From Verrucomicrobiota bacterium (GTDB taxonomy: Bacteria; Verrucomicrobiota; Verrucomicrobiia; Chthoniobacterales; UBA10450), in the NCBI GenBank assembly GCA_003218755.1, contig QHOK01000108.1, positions 1 to 43,812 of the forward strand: a stretch of DNA of 43,812 nt, read 5' to 3'. The position numbers and the translations under genes are program-made. Position 1 is the first letter of the stretch, and every line of letters begins with the position of its first letter. Positions 30,756-38,660 of this stretch are shown here, in pieces. The notes beneath the pieces are model-generated. The model was not told the origin of the DNA. It did not search any database and saw nothing but the letters and a program-made list of their open reading frames with translations.

Positions 30756-31583
30756 TCACCGAATCACCCAGAGATTGCACGGAATAACGTCGGTAACCCA
30801 AGCGATGTTGCTGGGAGGTGGTTGGCTGCCTTCGCCCTTTTTCTCCAGTGGAACGACAAGCAAATCCGCTTTCACCGATTGAACAAAATCGGAGGCAGCC
30901 AAACCAGTGTTTCCACGAATGCATCGCGCTTCCATCGGGATCTCGGTTTCACCAGCTGACAAAACGAATTTCTCCAGCGCCTCTTCTTCCTCATCCTTGG
31001 TTTGAGGCTTTTCACCCTTCTCGGGATCCGCACGAATCGACGCGCGGGCCTGATCGAACGTGGTAATGATGCGGATAACATAAAGCCGTTCGCACGATTC
31101 GGCCGCGGCAAGCGGCAGCGTTCTTTTCAAAGCCTGCAAGCCCTGCCTGGAATAGTCGGCAACGAAAACGATCCGGCGCAGCGGTTTGGGTTTCACAGCA
31201 GGCCTCGTGAAGAGCACAACCGAGCAGGGCGCTTCTCGCACAAGGCGGCGCGCGACATTACCCAGAAACGGATGCAACACCACCTCCTTTTCCAGCGCGC
31301 CAGCGACGATCATGTCGATCTTCTCACGAGTGAGCGTACGCAGAATAGCTTCGGCCGGGTCTCCCGGTTGATAGTGAATCATTGAATCGGCGGGAAGGTG
31401 CAGTTCCGTGAGCGCATCGCTAAACTTCTTTGCCGTTTCTTCATTTCGCTCGCCCACATAGATCAGATGAAGATCGGCCAGAAAACGTTCTCGGATTCGC
31501 TTCGCTTCGGCAAGCACCTGTTTGAATCGCGGCGAAAACGTCGTGGCCACGGCAATGATTTTGTATGGCGATGGATTAACCAT
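30756..31583 (-). CDS. Tandem universal stress protein (two Usp domains)
   Basis: A 275-residue protein with two Usp domains: about 8-145 (KIIAVATTFSPRFKQVLAEAKRI ... MIVAGALEKEVVLHPFLGNVARRLVREAPCSVVLF) and about 155-275 (RRIVFVADYSRQGLQALKRTLPLA ... DLLVVPLEK ... VIPCNLWVIR). The first has the GNVARRLVREAPCSVV end typical of the ATP-binding type; the second ends without the glycine-rich G-S loop, so it may not bind ATP. I use the ATG at 31583 since it starts right before KIIAV; the longer frame is unsupported. The role is probably stress tolerance. It is divergent from coaD, with 117 bases between. Confidence 0.85.
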   Translation of the reverse strand: MVNPSPYKIIAVATTFSPRFKQVLAEAKRIRERFLADLHLIYVGERNEETAKKFSDALTELHLPADSMIHYQPGDPAEAILRTLTREKIDMIVAGALEKEVVLHPFLGNVARRLVREAPCSVVLFTRPAVKPKPLRRIVFVADYSRQGLQALKRTLPLAAAESCERLYVIRIITTFDQARASIRADPEKGEKPQTKDEEEEALEKFVLSAGETEIPMEARCIRGNTGLAASDFVQSVKADLLVVPLEKKGEGSQPPPSNIAWVTDVIPCNLWVIR

Positions 31584-31700
31584 GAGACCTGTTGAACTGT
31601 CGCGCTCCACGGAAATTCGGCAAGGTAGCGACGGCCCGCTCGGCAGGCGCGTCCTACCAATCCGCTTTTCATTTCCAAGTTCCTCTGCGAATTTTCGCAG

Positions 31701-32177
31701 ATGCGACGCGCAATCTATCCGGGCAGCTTTGATCCGGTGACCAACGGTCACCTGGATGTGATCGAGCGTGCGAGAAAACTATTCGATGAAGTCGTTGTGG
31801 CTGTGGCTCACAACGACGAGAAGCAACCGCTTTTCTCGCTAAAGGAACGGCTCGATTTGCTGCGGGAGACTGCCGGTAGAATCGACAACGTGCGAATCGC
31901 TCAGTTCAAGGGGTTACTCGTCGAGTTCGCCAATGCAGAAAAAGCCGGAGCGGTAATCCGCGGTTTGCGCGCGGTCTCTGATTTTGAATTCGAATTTCAA
32001 ATGGCGCTGATGAATCGGCAACTGAACGCCGCGGTAGAAACGATTTTCCTAATGCCGAAGGAGGAATACACATATCTTAGTTCTCGCATTGTAAAAGAAA
32101 TTGCGCGCCTCGGCGGCGATGTCTCGAATTTTGTTCCGGCTTGTGTGGCCAAAGCGCTGAGCAGGAAATTCAGTTGA
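31701..32177 (+). CDS. coaD: Phosphopantetheine adenylyltransferase
   Basis: Converts 4'-phosphopantetheine plus ATP to dephospho-CoA. The nucleotidyltransferase motif is in AIYPGSFDPVTNGHLDVIERA (TxGH-type: TNGH) and the second in the C-terminal EYTYLSSRIVKEIARLGGDVSNFVP (ISSTxxR equivalent: LSSRIVKE). VIRGLRAVSDFEFEFQMALMNRQL is diagnostic. The length, 158 residues, is normal. ATG at 31701. The DUF177 gene begins 23 bases after it, and with rpmF-plsX-fabH it forms a lipid and CoA-linked run on the plus strand. Confidence 0.96.
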   Translation: MRRAIYPGSFDPVTNGHLDVIERARKLFDEVVVAVAHNDEKQPLFSLKERLDLLRETAGRIDNVRIAQFKGLLVEFANAEKAGAVIRGLRAVSDFEFEFQMALMNRQLNAAVETIFLMPKEEYTYLSSRIVKEIARLGGDVSNFVPACVAKALSRKFS

Positions 32178-32199
32178 CCAACCCCGAACACTTCGACTC

Positions 32200-32649
32200 A
32201 TGAAAGTGCATCTGAAACAAATTCCAGCCCATGGCCTACATCTGGAAGGGGAGGAGGATTGCCCAATCCAAGAACTGGAATCAGAGGGAATTCGTTGCGC
32301 TGAGCGCCTGCGGTACGACATTGATCTGGGTGTTGCAGGCGGCGGCCTATGGGCAAATGGCTCGCTGTCGCAGCCAGTAGAGCTGCGGTGCGTATCGTGT
32401 CTGGAAAAATTTGTGCACGAAATCCGAGTGCCTGCCTTCGCGATGCACATGGAACTCCACGGGCCGGAGACTGTCGATCTTACCCCGTTTATTCGCGAGG
32501 ACGTTTTGCTAAACCTGCCGGCGCATCCGCATTGCGACAAGGATGGCGATCGAATCTGCAAAGCGAGGCAACTTGAAAAGCGCGAGCAGGAAGCGCAAAG
32601 CAAGTCAGACTGGAGCGCGCTGGACAAGTTGAAAATTGAGAATCGTTAA
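32200..32649 (+). CDS. YceD/DUF177 family protein
   Basis: A 149-residue protein of the YceD family, which nearly always precedes rpmF and is linked to 23S rRNA maturation in E. coli and plants. The Cys pair in RCVSCLEKFVHEI (about residue 66-69) and the later DGDRICKARQLEKREQEAQSK mark the family, together with PHCDKDG as the C-terminal Cys region. The start is the ATG at 32200 with a MKVHLKQIP beginning. Followed by rpmF after 78 bases that contain part of the family D words (TTTCCTGCTTTCC). Confidence 0.9.
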   Translation: MKVHLKQIPAHGLHLEGEEDCPIQELESEGIRCAERLRYDIDLGVAGGGLWANGSLSQPVELRCVSCLEKFVHEIRVPAFAMHMELHGPETVDLTPFIREDVLLNLPAHPHCDKDGDRICKARQLEKREQEAQSKSDWSALDKLKIENR

Positions 32650-32727
32650 ATCGAGATTCGTTACATCGGCATCGATTCACGATTCAGATTGTCTTTTCGT
32701 GATTTCCTGCTTTCCTAATTCGCTTCC

Positions 32728-32910
32728 ATGGGAGTTCCAAAACGCAAAACATCTAAAATGCGGTTACGCATGCGCAAAGCAGCGAACCGCTGGCATGCGG
32801 CGCATCTGAACAAGTGCCCCCAATGCGGAAGCACCGTCCCGTCGCATATCGCCTGCCCATCGTGCGGCTATTACCGCGGGCGACAGGTGTTGACGCTCGA
32901 AAGCAAATAA
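32728..32910 (+). CDS. rpmF: 50S ribosomal protein L32
   Basis: A 60-residue L32, recognised by MGVPKRKTSKMRLRMRKAANR and the zinc-ribbon cysteines CPQCGS...CPSCGYY (four Cys, so the zinc-binding form). Usual length. Lies in the classic DUF177-rpmF-plsX-fabH order. Confidence 0.97.
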   Translation: MGVPKRKTSKMRLRMRKAANRWHAAHLNKCPQCGSTVPSHIACPSCGYYRGRQVLTLESK

Positions 32911-32957
32911 GACGTTAAGCTCTTAAAGCGGCTGCAACTAAAACGCTTTAACGTTCT
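32911..32957. repeat. Family C inverted repeat (GACGTTAA.../...TTAACGTTC)
   Basis: GACGTTAAGCTCTTAAAGCG and CGCTTTAACGTTC are imperfect inverted copies between rpmF and plsX. Related words occur at 18859-19009 and 34953-35024. Might be a hairpin that affects the transcription ratio of rpmF and plsX. Confidence 0.55.
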
Positions 32958-33006
32958 TCATTTTCATTTTGCATTCGGGGACTAAAGTTCGCAAAGTTTC
33001 GCACTA

Positions 33007-33964
33007 ATGAAGATCGCCCTCGACGCGATGGGCGGTGACTTTGGCCCGCCTAATCTTGTTGCCGGTGCAGTTATGGCGCTGCGTGATTACCGGCAGATCA
33101 ACAAACTCTATCTGGTGGGAGACTCCACCGAGATCGAGAACGAGTTAGGTAAACATCAGTGCAACGATTCACGGATCGACATTGTGCATTCCACTCAGGT
33201 GGTAGAAATGAGCGATCGCGCGTGGACTGCCGTTCGCAGAAAGAAAGATTCTTCGGTCAGCCGGGCTGTCGATCTGGTGAAGCGCGGTGATGCGGACGCG
33301 GTCGTGAGCGCCGGGCACACCGGCGCAGCCGTCGCCGCGAGCATGATCAAATTGCGCACACTGGAAGGGATCGACCGGCCCGGAATCGCGGCGCTATTGC
33401 CTACGCAGTTCAATGTCTTTGTTTTGGTCGACGCTGGCGCGAACATCGACGCACGTCCGGAGCATCTTTTGCAGTACGGCATCATGGGCTCGGTTTACTC
33501 CAGCCACGTTCTTCGCTACAAACGGCCACGGGTCGGCCTTATCTCGTTAGGGGAAGAAGATGTCAAAGGCAACGACCTGACAAAGGAGGCCTTCAAAATG
33601 TTGAAGGCGAGCTCGCTGAATTTTCGCGGCAATATCGAAGGCCGGCATTTGTTCGAGGACCCTGTCGAAGTTGTAGTGTGCGACGGTTTTGTCGGCAACG
33701 TGATTTTGAAAACGTCCGAATCGATTTCAGTGGCGATTTTCAAATGGCTCAAACAGGAACTGACGCGCTCGAAAATTCACATGGTTGGGGCCTATCTGGC
33801 GCGGAAAGCATTTCGCCGCGCACGGCGCCAGCACGCCGTTGGCGATCAAAAACGCGCTGCGAGTGGCGACCGAGTCCATTGAACAGCAGGTGAACCCGCA
33901 TATCGTCGAGGAGATTCGCCGGTATCATGAAACGACAGCCCCGCTTGAGCCCGCGCTCCACTAA
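33007..33964 (+). pseudogene. plsX: Phosphate acyltransferase PlsX, frameshifted with internal deletion
   Basis: Makes acyl-phosphate from acyl-ACP for phospholipid synthesis. The first 285 or so codons are good PlsX: MKIALDAMGGDFGPPNLVAGA, AVVSAGHTGAAVAASM, GIDRPGIAALLPT, DAGANIDARPEHLLQYG, RVGLISLGEEDVKGN, NIEGRHLF and VVCDGFVGNVILKTSES. After KAFRRARR (about 33825-33835) the frame is wrong and ends at 33882, whereas the C-terminus (STPLAIKNALRVATES ... VNPHIVEEIRRYHETTAPLEPALH, in pieces) continues in another frame to the stop at 33964. The expected YxEYGGAPLLGVNGxxIIAHG block (about 25-30 residues) is missing. The shared GCGCACGGCGCC-like word at the junction fits deletion between short direct repeats. 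An assembly error would look the same. Confidence 0.85.
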
Positions 33965-34949
33965 AGCGCTGCGCACGGTCTCAATCATCGGCACCGGCAG
34001 TTACGTGCCCGAAAAGACTCTGACCAATGCGGATCTCTCGCGAATGGTCGATACGAGCGACGAGTGGATCACTACCCGCACTGGCATCAAGGAGCGCCGC
34101 ATTGCCGCAAAGGATGAAAACACCAGCGACATGGCGGCCAAAGCGGCGCTAAAAGCGCTCGAGCAAGCCAAGATTTCGGCCAAAGAGATCGATCTCATTA
34201 TTGTGGCGACTGCCACGCCGGACATGCTGTTTCCCGCCACCGCGTGCTTTGTGCAAAAGAAAATTGGCGCTACCAACGCCGCTTGCCTCGACATTTCCGC
34301 AGCTTGCGCGGGATTCCTTTTTGGCTTGGAGATCGCACAACAATTCATTACGTCTCATACACACGAAACCGTGCTTGTGATCGGAGCCGAGAAATTGACG
34401 TCGATCACTAACTGGACCGATCGCAACAGTTGCGTTCTTTTTGGAGATGGCGCTGGCGCCGCTGTCTTGCGCCATCGAGGCAGCGCTCATGGCGTCATCA
34501 GCACCCACATCGGCAGCGACGGGAGGTACACAGACATTTTGTTCATGCCGGGCGGTGGTTCGCGTTGCCCTATCACACGGGACAATGTGGACATGCATTT
34601 GGCCACGATCCATATGACCGGTAAGGAGGTGTACAAACAGGCCGTCACCGCCATGCTGAACGCAGCGAAAAAGGCTCTCGATCAAGCGGGGCTTTCCATC
34701 GAAGACATCGCTTGTGTCATTCCGCATCAGGCAAATCTGCGCATCATTGAGGCGATCGCCGATCGACTCGGCATTTCACGCGACAAAATGTTTGTGAATC
34801 TGGATCGCTACGGCAATACGTCCGCCGCGGCCGTAGCAATCGCACTCGACGAAGCGAATCGTAGCGGTCGGATCAAGCGCGGTGATTATGTTCTGATGGT
34901 CGTGTTCGGCGGTGGGCTCACTTGGGCGAGCACGCTTTTGGAATGGTAG
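33927..34949 (+). CDS. fabH: 3-oxoacyl-ACP synthase III (KAS III)
   Basis: Starts fatty-acid chains by joining acetyl-CoA to malonyl-ACP. The catalytic Cys is in DISAACAGFLFGLEIA, the His in VIPHQANLRIIEAIA and the Asn in DRYGNTSAAAVAIAL, so the triad is complete; also GTGSYVPEKTL, WITTRTGIKERR and FGDGAGAAVLR. The length, 340 residues including a 16-residue N-terminal tail, is near normal. The ATG at 33927 overlaps the true plsX end (33964), which suggests coupling in the original operon. Follows plsX in the usual order. Cytoplasmic homodimer. Confidence 0.96.
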   Translation: MKRQPRLSPRSTKALRTVSIIGTGSYVPEKTLTNADLSRMVDTSDEWITTRTGIKERRIAAKDENTSDMAAKAALKALEQAKISAKEIDLIIVATATPDMLFPATACFVQKKIGATNAACLDISAACAGFLFGLEIAQQFITSHTHETVLVIGAEKLTSITNWTDRNSCVLFGDGAGAAVLRHRGSAHGVISTHIGSDGRYTDILFMPGGGSRCPITRDNVDMHLATIHMTGKEVYKQAVTAMLNAAKKALDQAGLSIEDIACVIPHQANLRIIEAIADRLGISRDKMFVNLDRYGNTSAAAVAIALDEANRSGRIKRGDYVLMVVFGGGLTWASTLLEW

Positions 34950-34952
34950 TAG

Positions 34953-35024
34953 GCGTTAAACCGTTGAAGCGGAAGATTACCTGCCTACTATTCGGAACGC
35001 TCTAACGCTTTAACAATTCAACGC
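34953..35024. repeat. Family C inverted repeat
   Basis: GCGTTAAACCGTTGAAGCGG (34953-34972) and CGCTTTAACAATTCAACGC (35006-35024) are imperfect inverted copies that fill the fabH-tatD gap. The words match those around 18859 and 18991. Confidence 0.6.
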
Positions 35025-35030
35025 TGCAGC

Positions 35031-35894
35031 ATGTTAATTGAAACCCACGCCCATCTCGATTATCCCGATTTCGCTAACGATCTTAAGGATGTGCTTCGTC
35101 GCGCTGTCGACGCCGGTGTAACGCGCATCATCACGATCGGCACCTCGGTCGAAAGCAGCCGGCGCGCGATCGATCTTGCGGAAAAATATCCGGCTGTTTA
35201 CGCGGCCATTGGGGTTCATCCCACTTACGTTGAAGAGGCGGAGGAAGACGTTTTTACGCCGCTACGCGAACTGGCAAAGAACTCGCGCGTAGTAGCCATC
35301 GGCGAGACCGGGCTCGATTATCACCAGTTGCCGAGCGAAAAAGTGGCGAAAGAAAAGCAGGTCCAGGTCATGACAGCGCTGCGAACTGAGACCGATGAAG
35401 AAATCGAAGCACAAATTCGCGATGGCGCTTACAAATCGAAACAAGCGAGTTTATTTCAACAACAACTCGACCTCGCGGTGGAGCTGGGGCTCAACGCAGT
35501 GATCCATCAGCGCGATGCCTGGGAGGATACGCTCAAACTCATGCAGCCATACACGGGTAAATTGCGCGGCGTTTTTCATTGCTTCGGCGGCTCGCTCGAT
35601 CAGGCGAATGAAGTTCTCAATCTTGACCACCTCGTTTCGTTTACTGGAATTGTTACTTTCAAGAACGGCGCAGCCGTGCGAGAAGTCGCAGCACAAATCC
35701 CGCTCTGGAAATTCATGGTCGAAACCGATTGCCCATATCTGGCGCCAGTGCCCTTTCGCGCAAAGCGTTGCGAACCCGCACACACGCGCATCGTAGCGGA
35801 AACGATCGCGGCAGCGCGGGAAGTTCCATTGGAAGAAATTGCTGATGCAACAACCGAAACCGCGGAAAAGTTTTTCAGGTTTAATCGGCGATGA
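35031..35894 (+). CDS. TatD family hydrolase
   Basis: A metal-dependent TIM-barrel DNase/hydrolase of 287 residues. Metal and active-site ligands are in ETHAHLDYPDF (HxH), the Glu of GETGLDYH, His in AVIHQRDA, His in GVFHCFGGS and the Asp in VETDCPYLAP. TatD proteins act as 3'-5' exonucleases in DNA repair or degradation. An insertion of about 35 residues (QLPSEKVAKEKQVQVMTAL ... EEIEAQIRDGAYKSKQ) sits between GLDYH and LFQQQLDLAVELG; it is helical, charged and absent from E. coli TatD. The stop overlaps the next ATG (ATGA), so the L,D-transpeptidase gene is coupled. Confidence 0.93.
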   Translation: MLIETHAHLDYPDFANDLKDVLRRAVDAGVTRIITIGTSVESSRRAIDLAEKYPAVYAAIGVHPTYVEEAEEDVFTPLRELAKNSRVVAIGETGLDYHQLPSEKVAKEKQVQVMTALRTETDEEIEAQIRDGAYKSKQASLFQQQLDLAVELGLNAVIHQRDAWEDTLKLMQPYTGKLRGVFHCFGGSLDQANEVLNLDHLVSFTGIVTFKNGAAVREVAAQIPLWKFMVETDCPYLAPVPFRAKRCEPAHTRIVAETIAAAREVPLEEIADATTETAEKFFRFNRR

Positions 35895-36550
35895 GAATCG
35901 GGACGGGTAACGCGCCAACTGTAGAGACAGCCGCTACAACCACAGACGGCGCAGCGCGACGTCCCTACCTTCTCCTTTTGGCCCTTTTACTTGCTTCGTG
36001 CGCTGCGCCTGACACGCAGCATCAGATCGTGATCAGCACGCGCGAACAGAAGCTGGCCCTTCTCGACCGCGGCAACGTCATGGCCATCTATCCCGTTTCC
36101 ACCTCCAAGTTCGGTCTCGGCGATTGGCGAGGCAGCAGGTTTACGCCACTCGGTCAATTGCAGATAGCGGAAAAACTTGGCGGTAATGCGCCACCGGGCG
36201 CGGTATTCAAGGATCGTCGGCGCACCGGCGAAATTATCCAAGCCAACTCGCCTGGTCGTGATCCGATCGTGACGCGGATTTTCTGGTTGCGTGGACTCGA
36301 AGCGCAAAATGCCAACGCATTTGGGAGGGACATTTACATCCACGGCACGCCGGAGGAATGGAAAATCGGTTCGCCAGCGAGTTACGGATGCATCCGAATG
36401 CGCTCCAGTGACATCATACAATTATACAACATCGTGGGAGTCGGCGCCGCAGTAACCATTGTGAACGCGCCGCTCGCCACCGCTGTTCCCAGCCTCGTCA
36501 CGGCCCATTCAATGTCCGCCGCAAACCCGGCGCCGTTCGTGATGCGGTAG
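35891..36550 (+). CDS. L,D-transpeptidase (YkuD) lipoprotein
   Basis: A 219-residue protein. A hydrophobic stretch with lipobox (LLLLALLLASC, Cys about 37) predicts lipidation and export. The YkuD domain (about 50-195) has IYIHGTPEEWKIGSP and the catalytic motif SYGCIRM with the active Cys; the common SHGCIRM carries His where this has Tyr, a known type of variation. Family members cross-link peptidoglycan or attach lipoproteins to it. The region before the lipobox (about residues 10-26) is encoded by a family B repeat (35921-35968) read in frame, so the native start may have been changed. Start at the ATG at 35891, coupled to tatD. Confidence 0.88.
   Translation: MRIGTGNAPTVETAATTTDGAARRPYLLLLALLLASCAAPDTQHQIVISTREQKLALLDRGNVMAIYPVSTSKFGLGDWRGSRFTPLGQLQIAEKLGGNAPPGAVFKDRRRTGEIIQANSPGRDPIVTRIFWLRGLEAQNANAFGRDIYIHGTPEEWKIGSPASYGCIRMRSSDIIQLYNIVGVGAAVTIVNAPLATAVPSLVTAHSMSAANPAPFVMR
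35921..35968. repeat. Family B repeat inside the L,D-transpeptidase signal region
   Basis: The 48-base element has near-inverted ends GTAGAGAC (35921-35928) and GTCCCTAC (35961-35968), the octamer GCCGCTAC (35930-35937) seen also in the glycerate kinase insert, and GACGGCGCAGCGCGACGTC inside. Forty-eight bases is 16 codons, so it reads through in the gene frame. Confidence 0.7.
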
Positions 36551-36556
36551 GATCGT

Positions 36557-36603
36557 GATGCAGACAATCCTGTCTGCATCTACTCGCAGGCAGGATCGCC
36601 TGC
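36557..36603. terminator. Double hairpin between convergent L,D-transpeptidase and gmd genes
   Basis: GATGCAGACA-ATCC-TGTCTGCATC (36557-36580) is a perfect 10-bp hairpin, followed by GCAGGC-AGGATC-GCCTGC (36586-36603). They sit in the 58-base gap between two convergent genes, a natural place for a bidirectional terminator, although U-tracts are lacking. The words resemble those at 3541-3557 and 7741-7780. Confidence 0.6.
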
Positions 36604-36608
36604 GTCAC

Positions 36609-37622
36609 TCACGGCAGTTTGCCGAGACGTTCTCTGGGCGTATTGCGCGAGAGCAAATCCATGTCCGCGTCCACCATGATTCGCACCAACTCGTGAAATC
36701 GCACTTTGGGTTCCCAACCAAGAATTTTCTTCGCCTTCGAAGCGTCGCCAAGTAGAACGTCCACCTCGGCTGGGCGCTCATACCGCGGGTCGTGTTTTAC
36801 GAATTGTTTCCAATCGAGATCCGCATGAGCGAATGCGGCTTCGACAAACTCCTGTACCGTGTGGCTTTCGCCGGTAGCCAGGACGAAATCGTCTCCTTCG
36901 TCGTGCTGCAAAATTCGCCAGACGCCTTCGACATACTCAGGCGCATATCCCCAGTCACGTTTTGCATCCAGATTGCCGAGGAACAACTCCTTTTGTAGGC
37001 TGTGCTTAATCGCAGCGACTGCGCGTGAGATTTTGCGGGTGACAAAAGTTTCGCCGCGACGCGGGCTTTCATGGTTAAACATGATGCCGTTGCTCGCGCA
37101 AAGACCGTAGCTCTCCCGATAATTAACAGTCGCCCAATATGAAAAGACTTTGGCCACGCCGTACGGGCTGCGCGGCCAGAACGACGTTTTCTCAGTTTGC
37201 GGCGTTTGTTGGGCTTTACCAAACATTTCGCTGCTCGAGGCCTGAAAAAAACGGGAACGCAACCCGGCTTCCCGAATCGCCTCCAGAATGCGGATCGTAC
37301 CCACTCCGGTGACGTCGGAGGTATATTCCGGAATATCGAAGCTCACGCGCACGTGGCTCTGTGCACCCAGATGATAAATCTCGTCCGGCTTCAATTCGTA
37401 AAGGAGCTTCACAAGATTCACCGAGTCGCTGAGGTCCCCGTAATGCAGAAACAGTCGCACGCCGTTGACGTGGGGATCAGCGTAAAGATGATCAATGCGT
37501 GAAGTGTTAAACGTGCTGGCGCGGCGAATGATCCCGTGGACTTCGTAGCCTTTCTCAAGTAGCAGATCAGCCAGATAACTTCCGTCCTGGCCGGTGATGC
37601 CGGTGATGAGCGCCTTCTTCAT
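36609..37622 (-). CDS. gmd: GDP-mannose 4,6-dehydratase
   Basis: An SDR enzyme that makes GDP-4-keto-6-deoxymannose, the precursor of fucose, rhamnose and related deoxy sugars for surface glycans. Seen: NAD-binding [18 protein letters not shown], the catalytic region [17 protein letters not shown] and the YxxxK pair in [22 protein letters not shown], and the [17 protein letters not shown] block unique to Gmd. The start is the ATG at 37622 (MKKALITG); the longer frame adds only 17 residues that read a flanking repeat. The length of 337 residues is normal for the short form. It lies next to rph on the same strand. Confidence 0.96.
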   Translation of the reverse strand: MKKALITGITGQDGSYLADLLLEKGYEVHGIIRRASTFNTSRIDHLYADPHVNGVRLFLHYGDLSDSVNLVKLLYELKPDEIYHLGAQSHVRVSFDIPEYTSDVTGVGTIRILEAIREAGLRSRFFQASSSEMFGKAQQTPQTEKTSFWPRSPYGVAKVFSYWATVNYRESYGLCASNGIMFNHESPRRGETFVTRKISRAVAAIKHSLQKELFLGNLDAKRDWGYAPEYVEGVWRILQHDEGDDFVLATGESHTVQEFVEAAFAHADLDWKQFVKHDPRYERPAEVDVLLGDASKAKKILGWEPKVRFHELVRIMVDADMDLLSRNTPRERLGKLP

Positions 37623-37689
37623 TTGGGGCAATAATTGAAGGGCGTTTCTACGAAACGCCACCGAAATAATCACGGCGTGATTTTGGAGT

Positions 37690-37730
37690 GCGGCGACATG
37701 TCGCCGCTCAAAGCGCGGACATGTCTGCGC
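37690..37730. repeat. Two related palindromes with a GACATGTC core
   Basis: GCGGCGACATGTCGCCGC (37690-37707) is a perfect palindrome, and GCGCGGACATGTCTGCGC (37713-37730) is the same type with one mismatched pair. They lie between the rph stop (37757) and the gmd start (37622) on the minus strand and may attenuate rph-gmd read-through. Confidence 0.65.
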
Positions 37731-37756
37731 ATTCCAAACGCTGGCGCCCTAAATGA

Positions 37757-38506
37757 TCAGCTCTCTGGCGGCGTCACCATGATTCGCGCCAAAACAGCGC
37801 GCTGAGCGCCGATCAGTGCGCCGATACCTTTGCGTCCGAGAGCAAGCATTTCATCCAGCTGTAATCCGGCAAACGTCGCTTCTTCACCGGAAGCCTGTAC
37901 TTCTACGAATTCGCCGTCTTCGGTAGCCACAAGATTAAAATCAACGGTAATGAGCTTGTCCTCTTCGTAATTAAGATCCACAACGGCCTGTCCATCCAGG
38001 ATGCCGGCGCTCACTGCGGCGACCAATTTTTGCATCGGAGGTGCGTCGAGCTTTTTTTCCCGCACAAATTTCCGGCACGCTATTGCTAGGGCCAGGCTGG
38101 AACCGGTAATTGCCGTGGTACGCGTTCCGCCATCAGCTTGCAACACGTCGCAATCGATCCAGATCGTGCGCGGCCCAAGTTTTTCAAGATCCATAACCGC
38201 CCGCAGCGACCGGCCAATCAAGCGTTGAATCTCCACGCTGCGACCGTCAATGCGCCCTTTTGCAATATCGCGAGCTTTGCGTGGCTGAGTCGAATATGGG
38301 AGCATCGAATACTCGGCTGTGAGCCAGCCACCGGTAACCCCCTGCTCTTTCATCCAGCGCGGCACTCCTTCTTCGATTGTCACCGCGCAGATCACGCGCG
38401 TTTTACCCATTGAGACGAGCAGCGATCCGCTCGCATGCGGCGCGACATTCAACTCGAAATTTAGCGGACGGATCTCATCAGGCCCGCGGCCGTCGCTTCG
38501 CTGCAT
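37757..38506 (-). CDS. rph: Ribonuclease PH
   Basis: Phosphorolytic 3' exoribonuclease that trims tRNA ends. Diagnostic parts: RSDGRGPDEIRPLNFE, GKTRVICAVTIEEGVPRW, GWLTAEYSMLPYSTQPRKARDIAKGRIDGRSVEIQRLIGRSLRAV in pieces (EYSMLPYST, GRSVEIQRLIGRSLR), DCDVLQADGGTRTTAITG and EFVEVQASGEEATF. Its 249 residues match the family. The start is the ATG at 38506. The gmd gene follows after 134 bases holding the palindromes. Confidence 0.96.
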   Translation of the reverse strand: MQRSDGRGPDEIRPLNFELNVAPHASGSLLVSMGKTRVICAVTIEEGVPRWMKEQGVTGGWLTAEYSMLPYSTQPRKARDIAKGRIDGRSVEIQRLIGRSLRAVMDLEKLGPRTIWIDCDVLQADGGTRTTAITGSSLALAIACRKFVREKKLDAPPMQKLVAAVSAGILDGQAVVDLNYEEDKLITVDFNLVATEDGEFVEVQASGEEATFAGLQLDEMLALGRKGIGALIGAQRAVLARIMVTPPES

Positions 38507-38660
38507 CGGTTAGAACTTAGATGTAGCTGGCACTTTGTGCGACGAACATTTTTTACAGCACAGAGACTCCGGACACGAATCGCGTCCAACGCCACCAGCT
38601 ATCACCCGCGACTAATCGGCTTGACGCACTGGGCGGGCCATCGTTGCTTAAGCATTTTGA

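Noticed and set aside
36557-36603. CRISPR array or integron site because of hairpins in series
   Set aside because: Only two different hairpins, no constant direct repeat with regular spacers, and no cas or integrase gene nearby.
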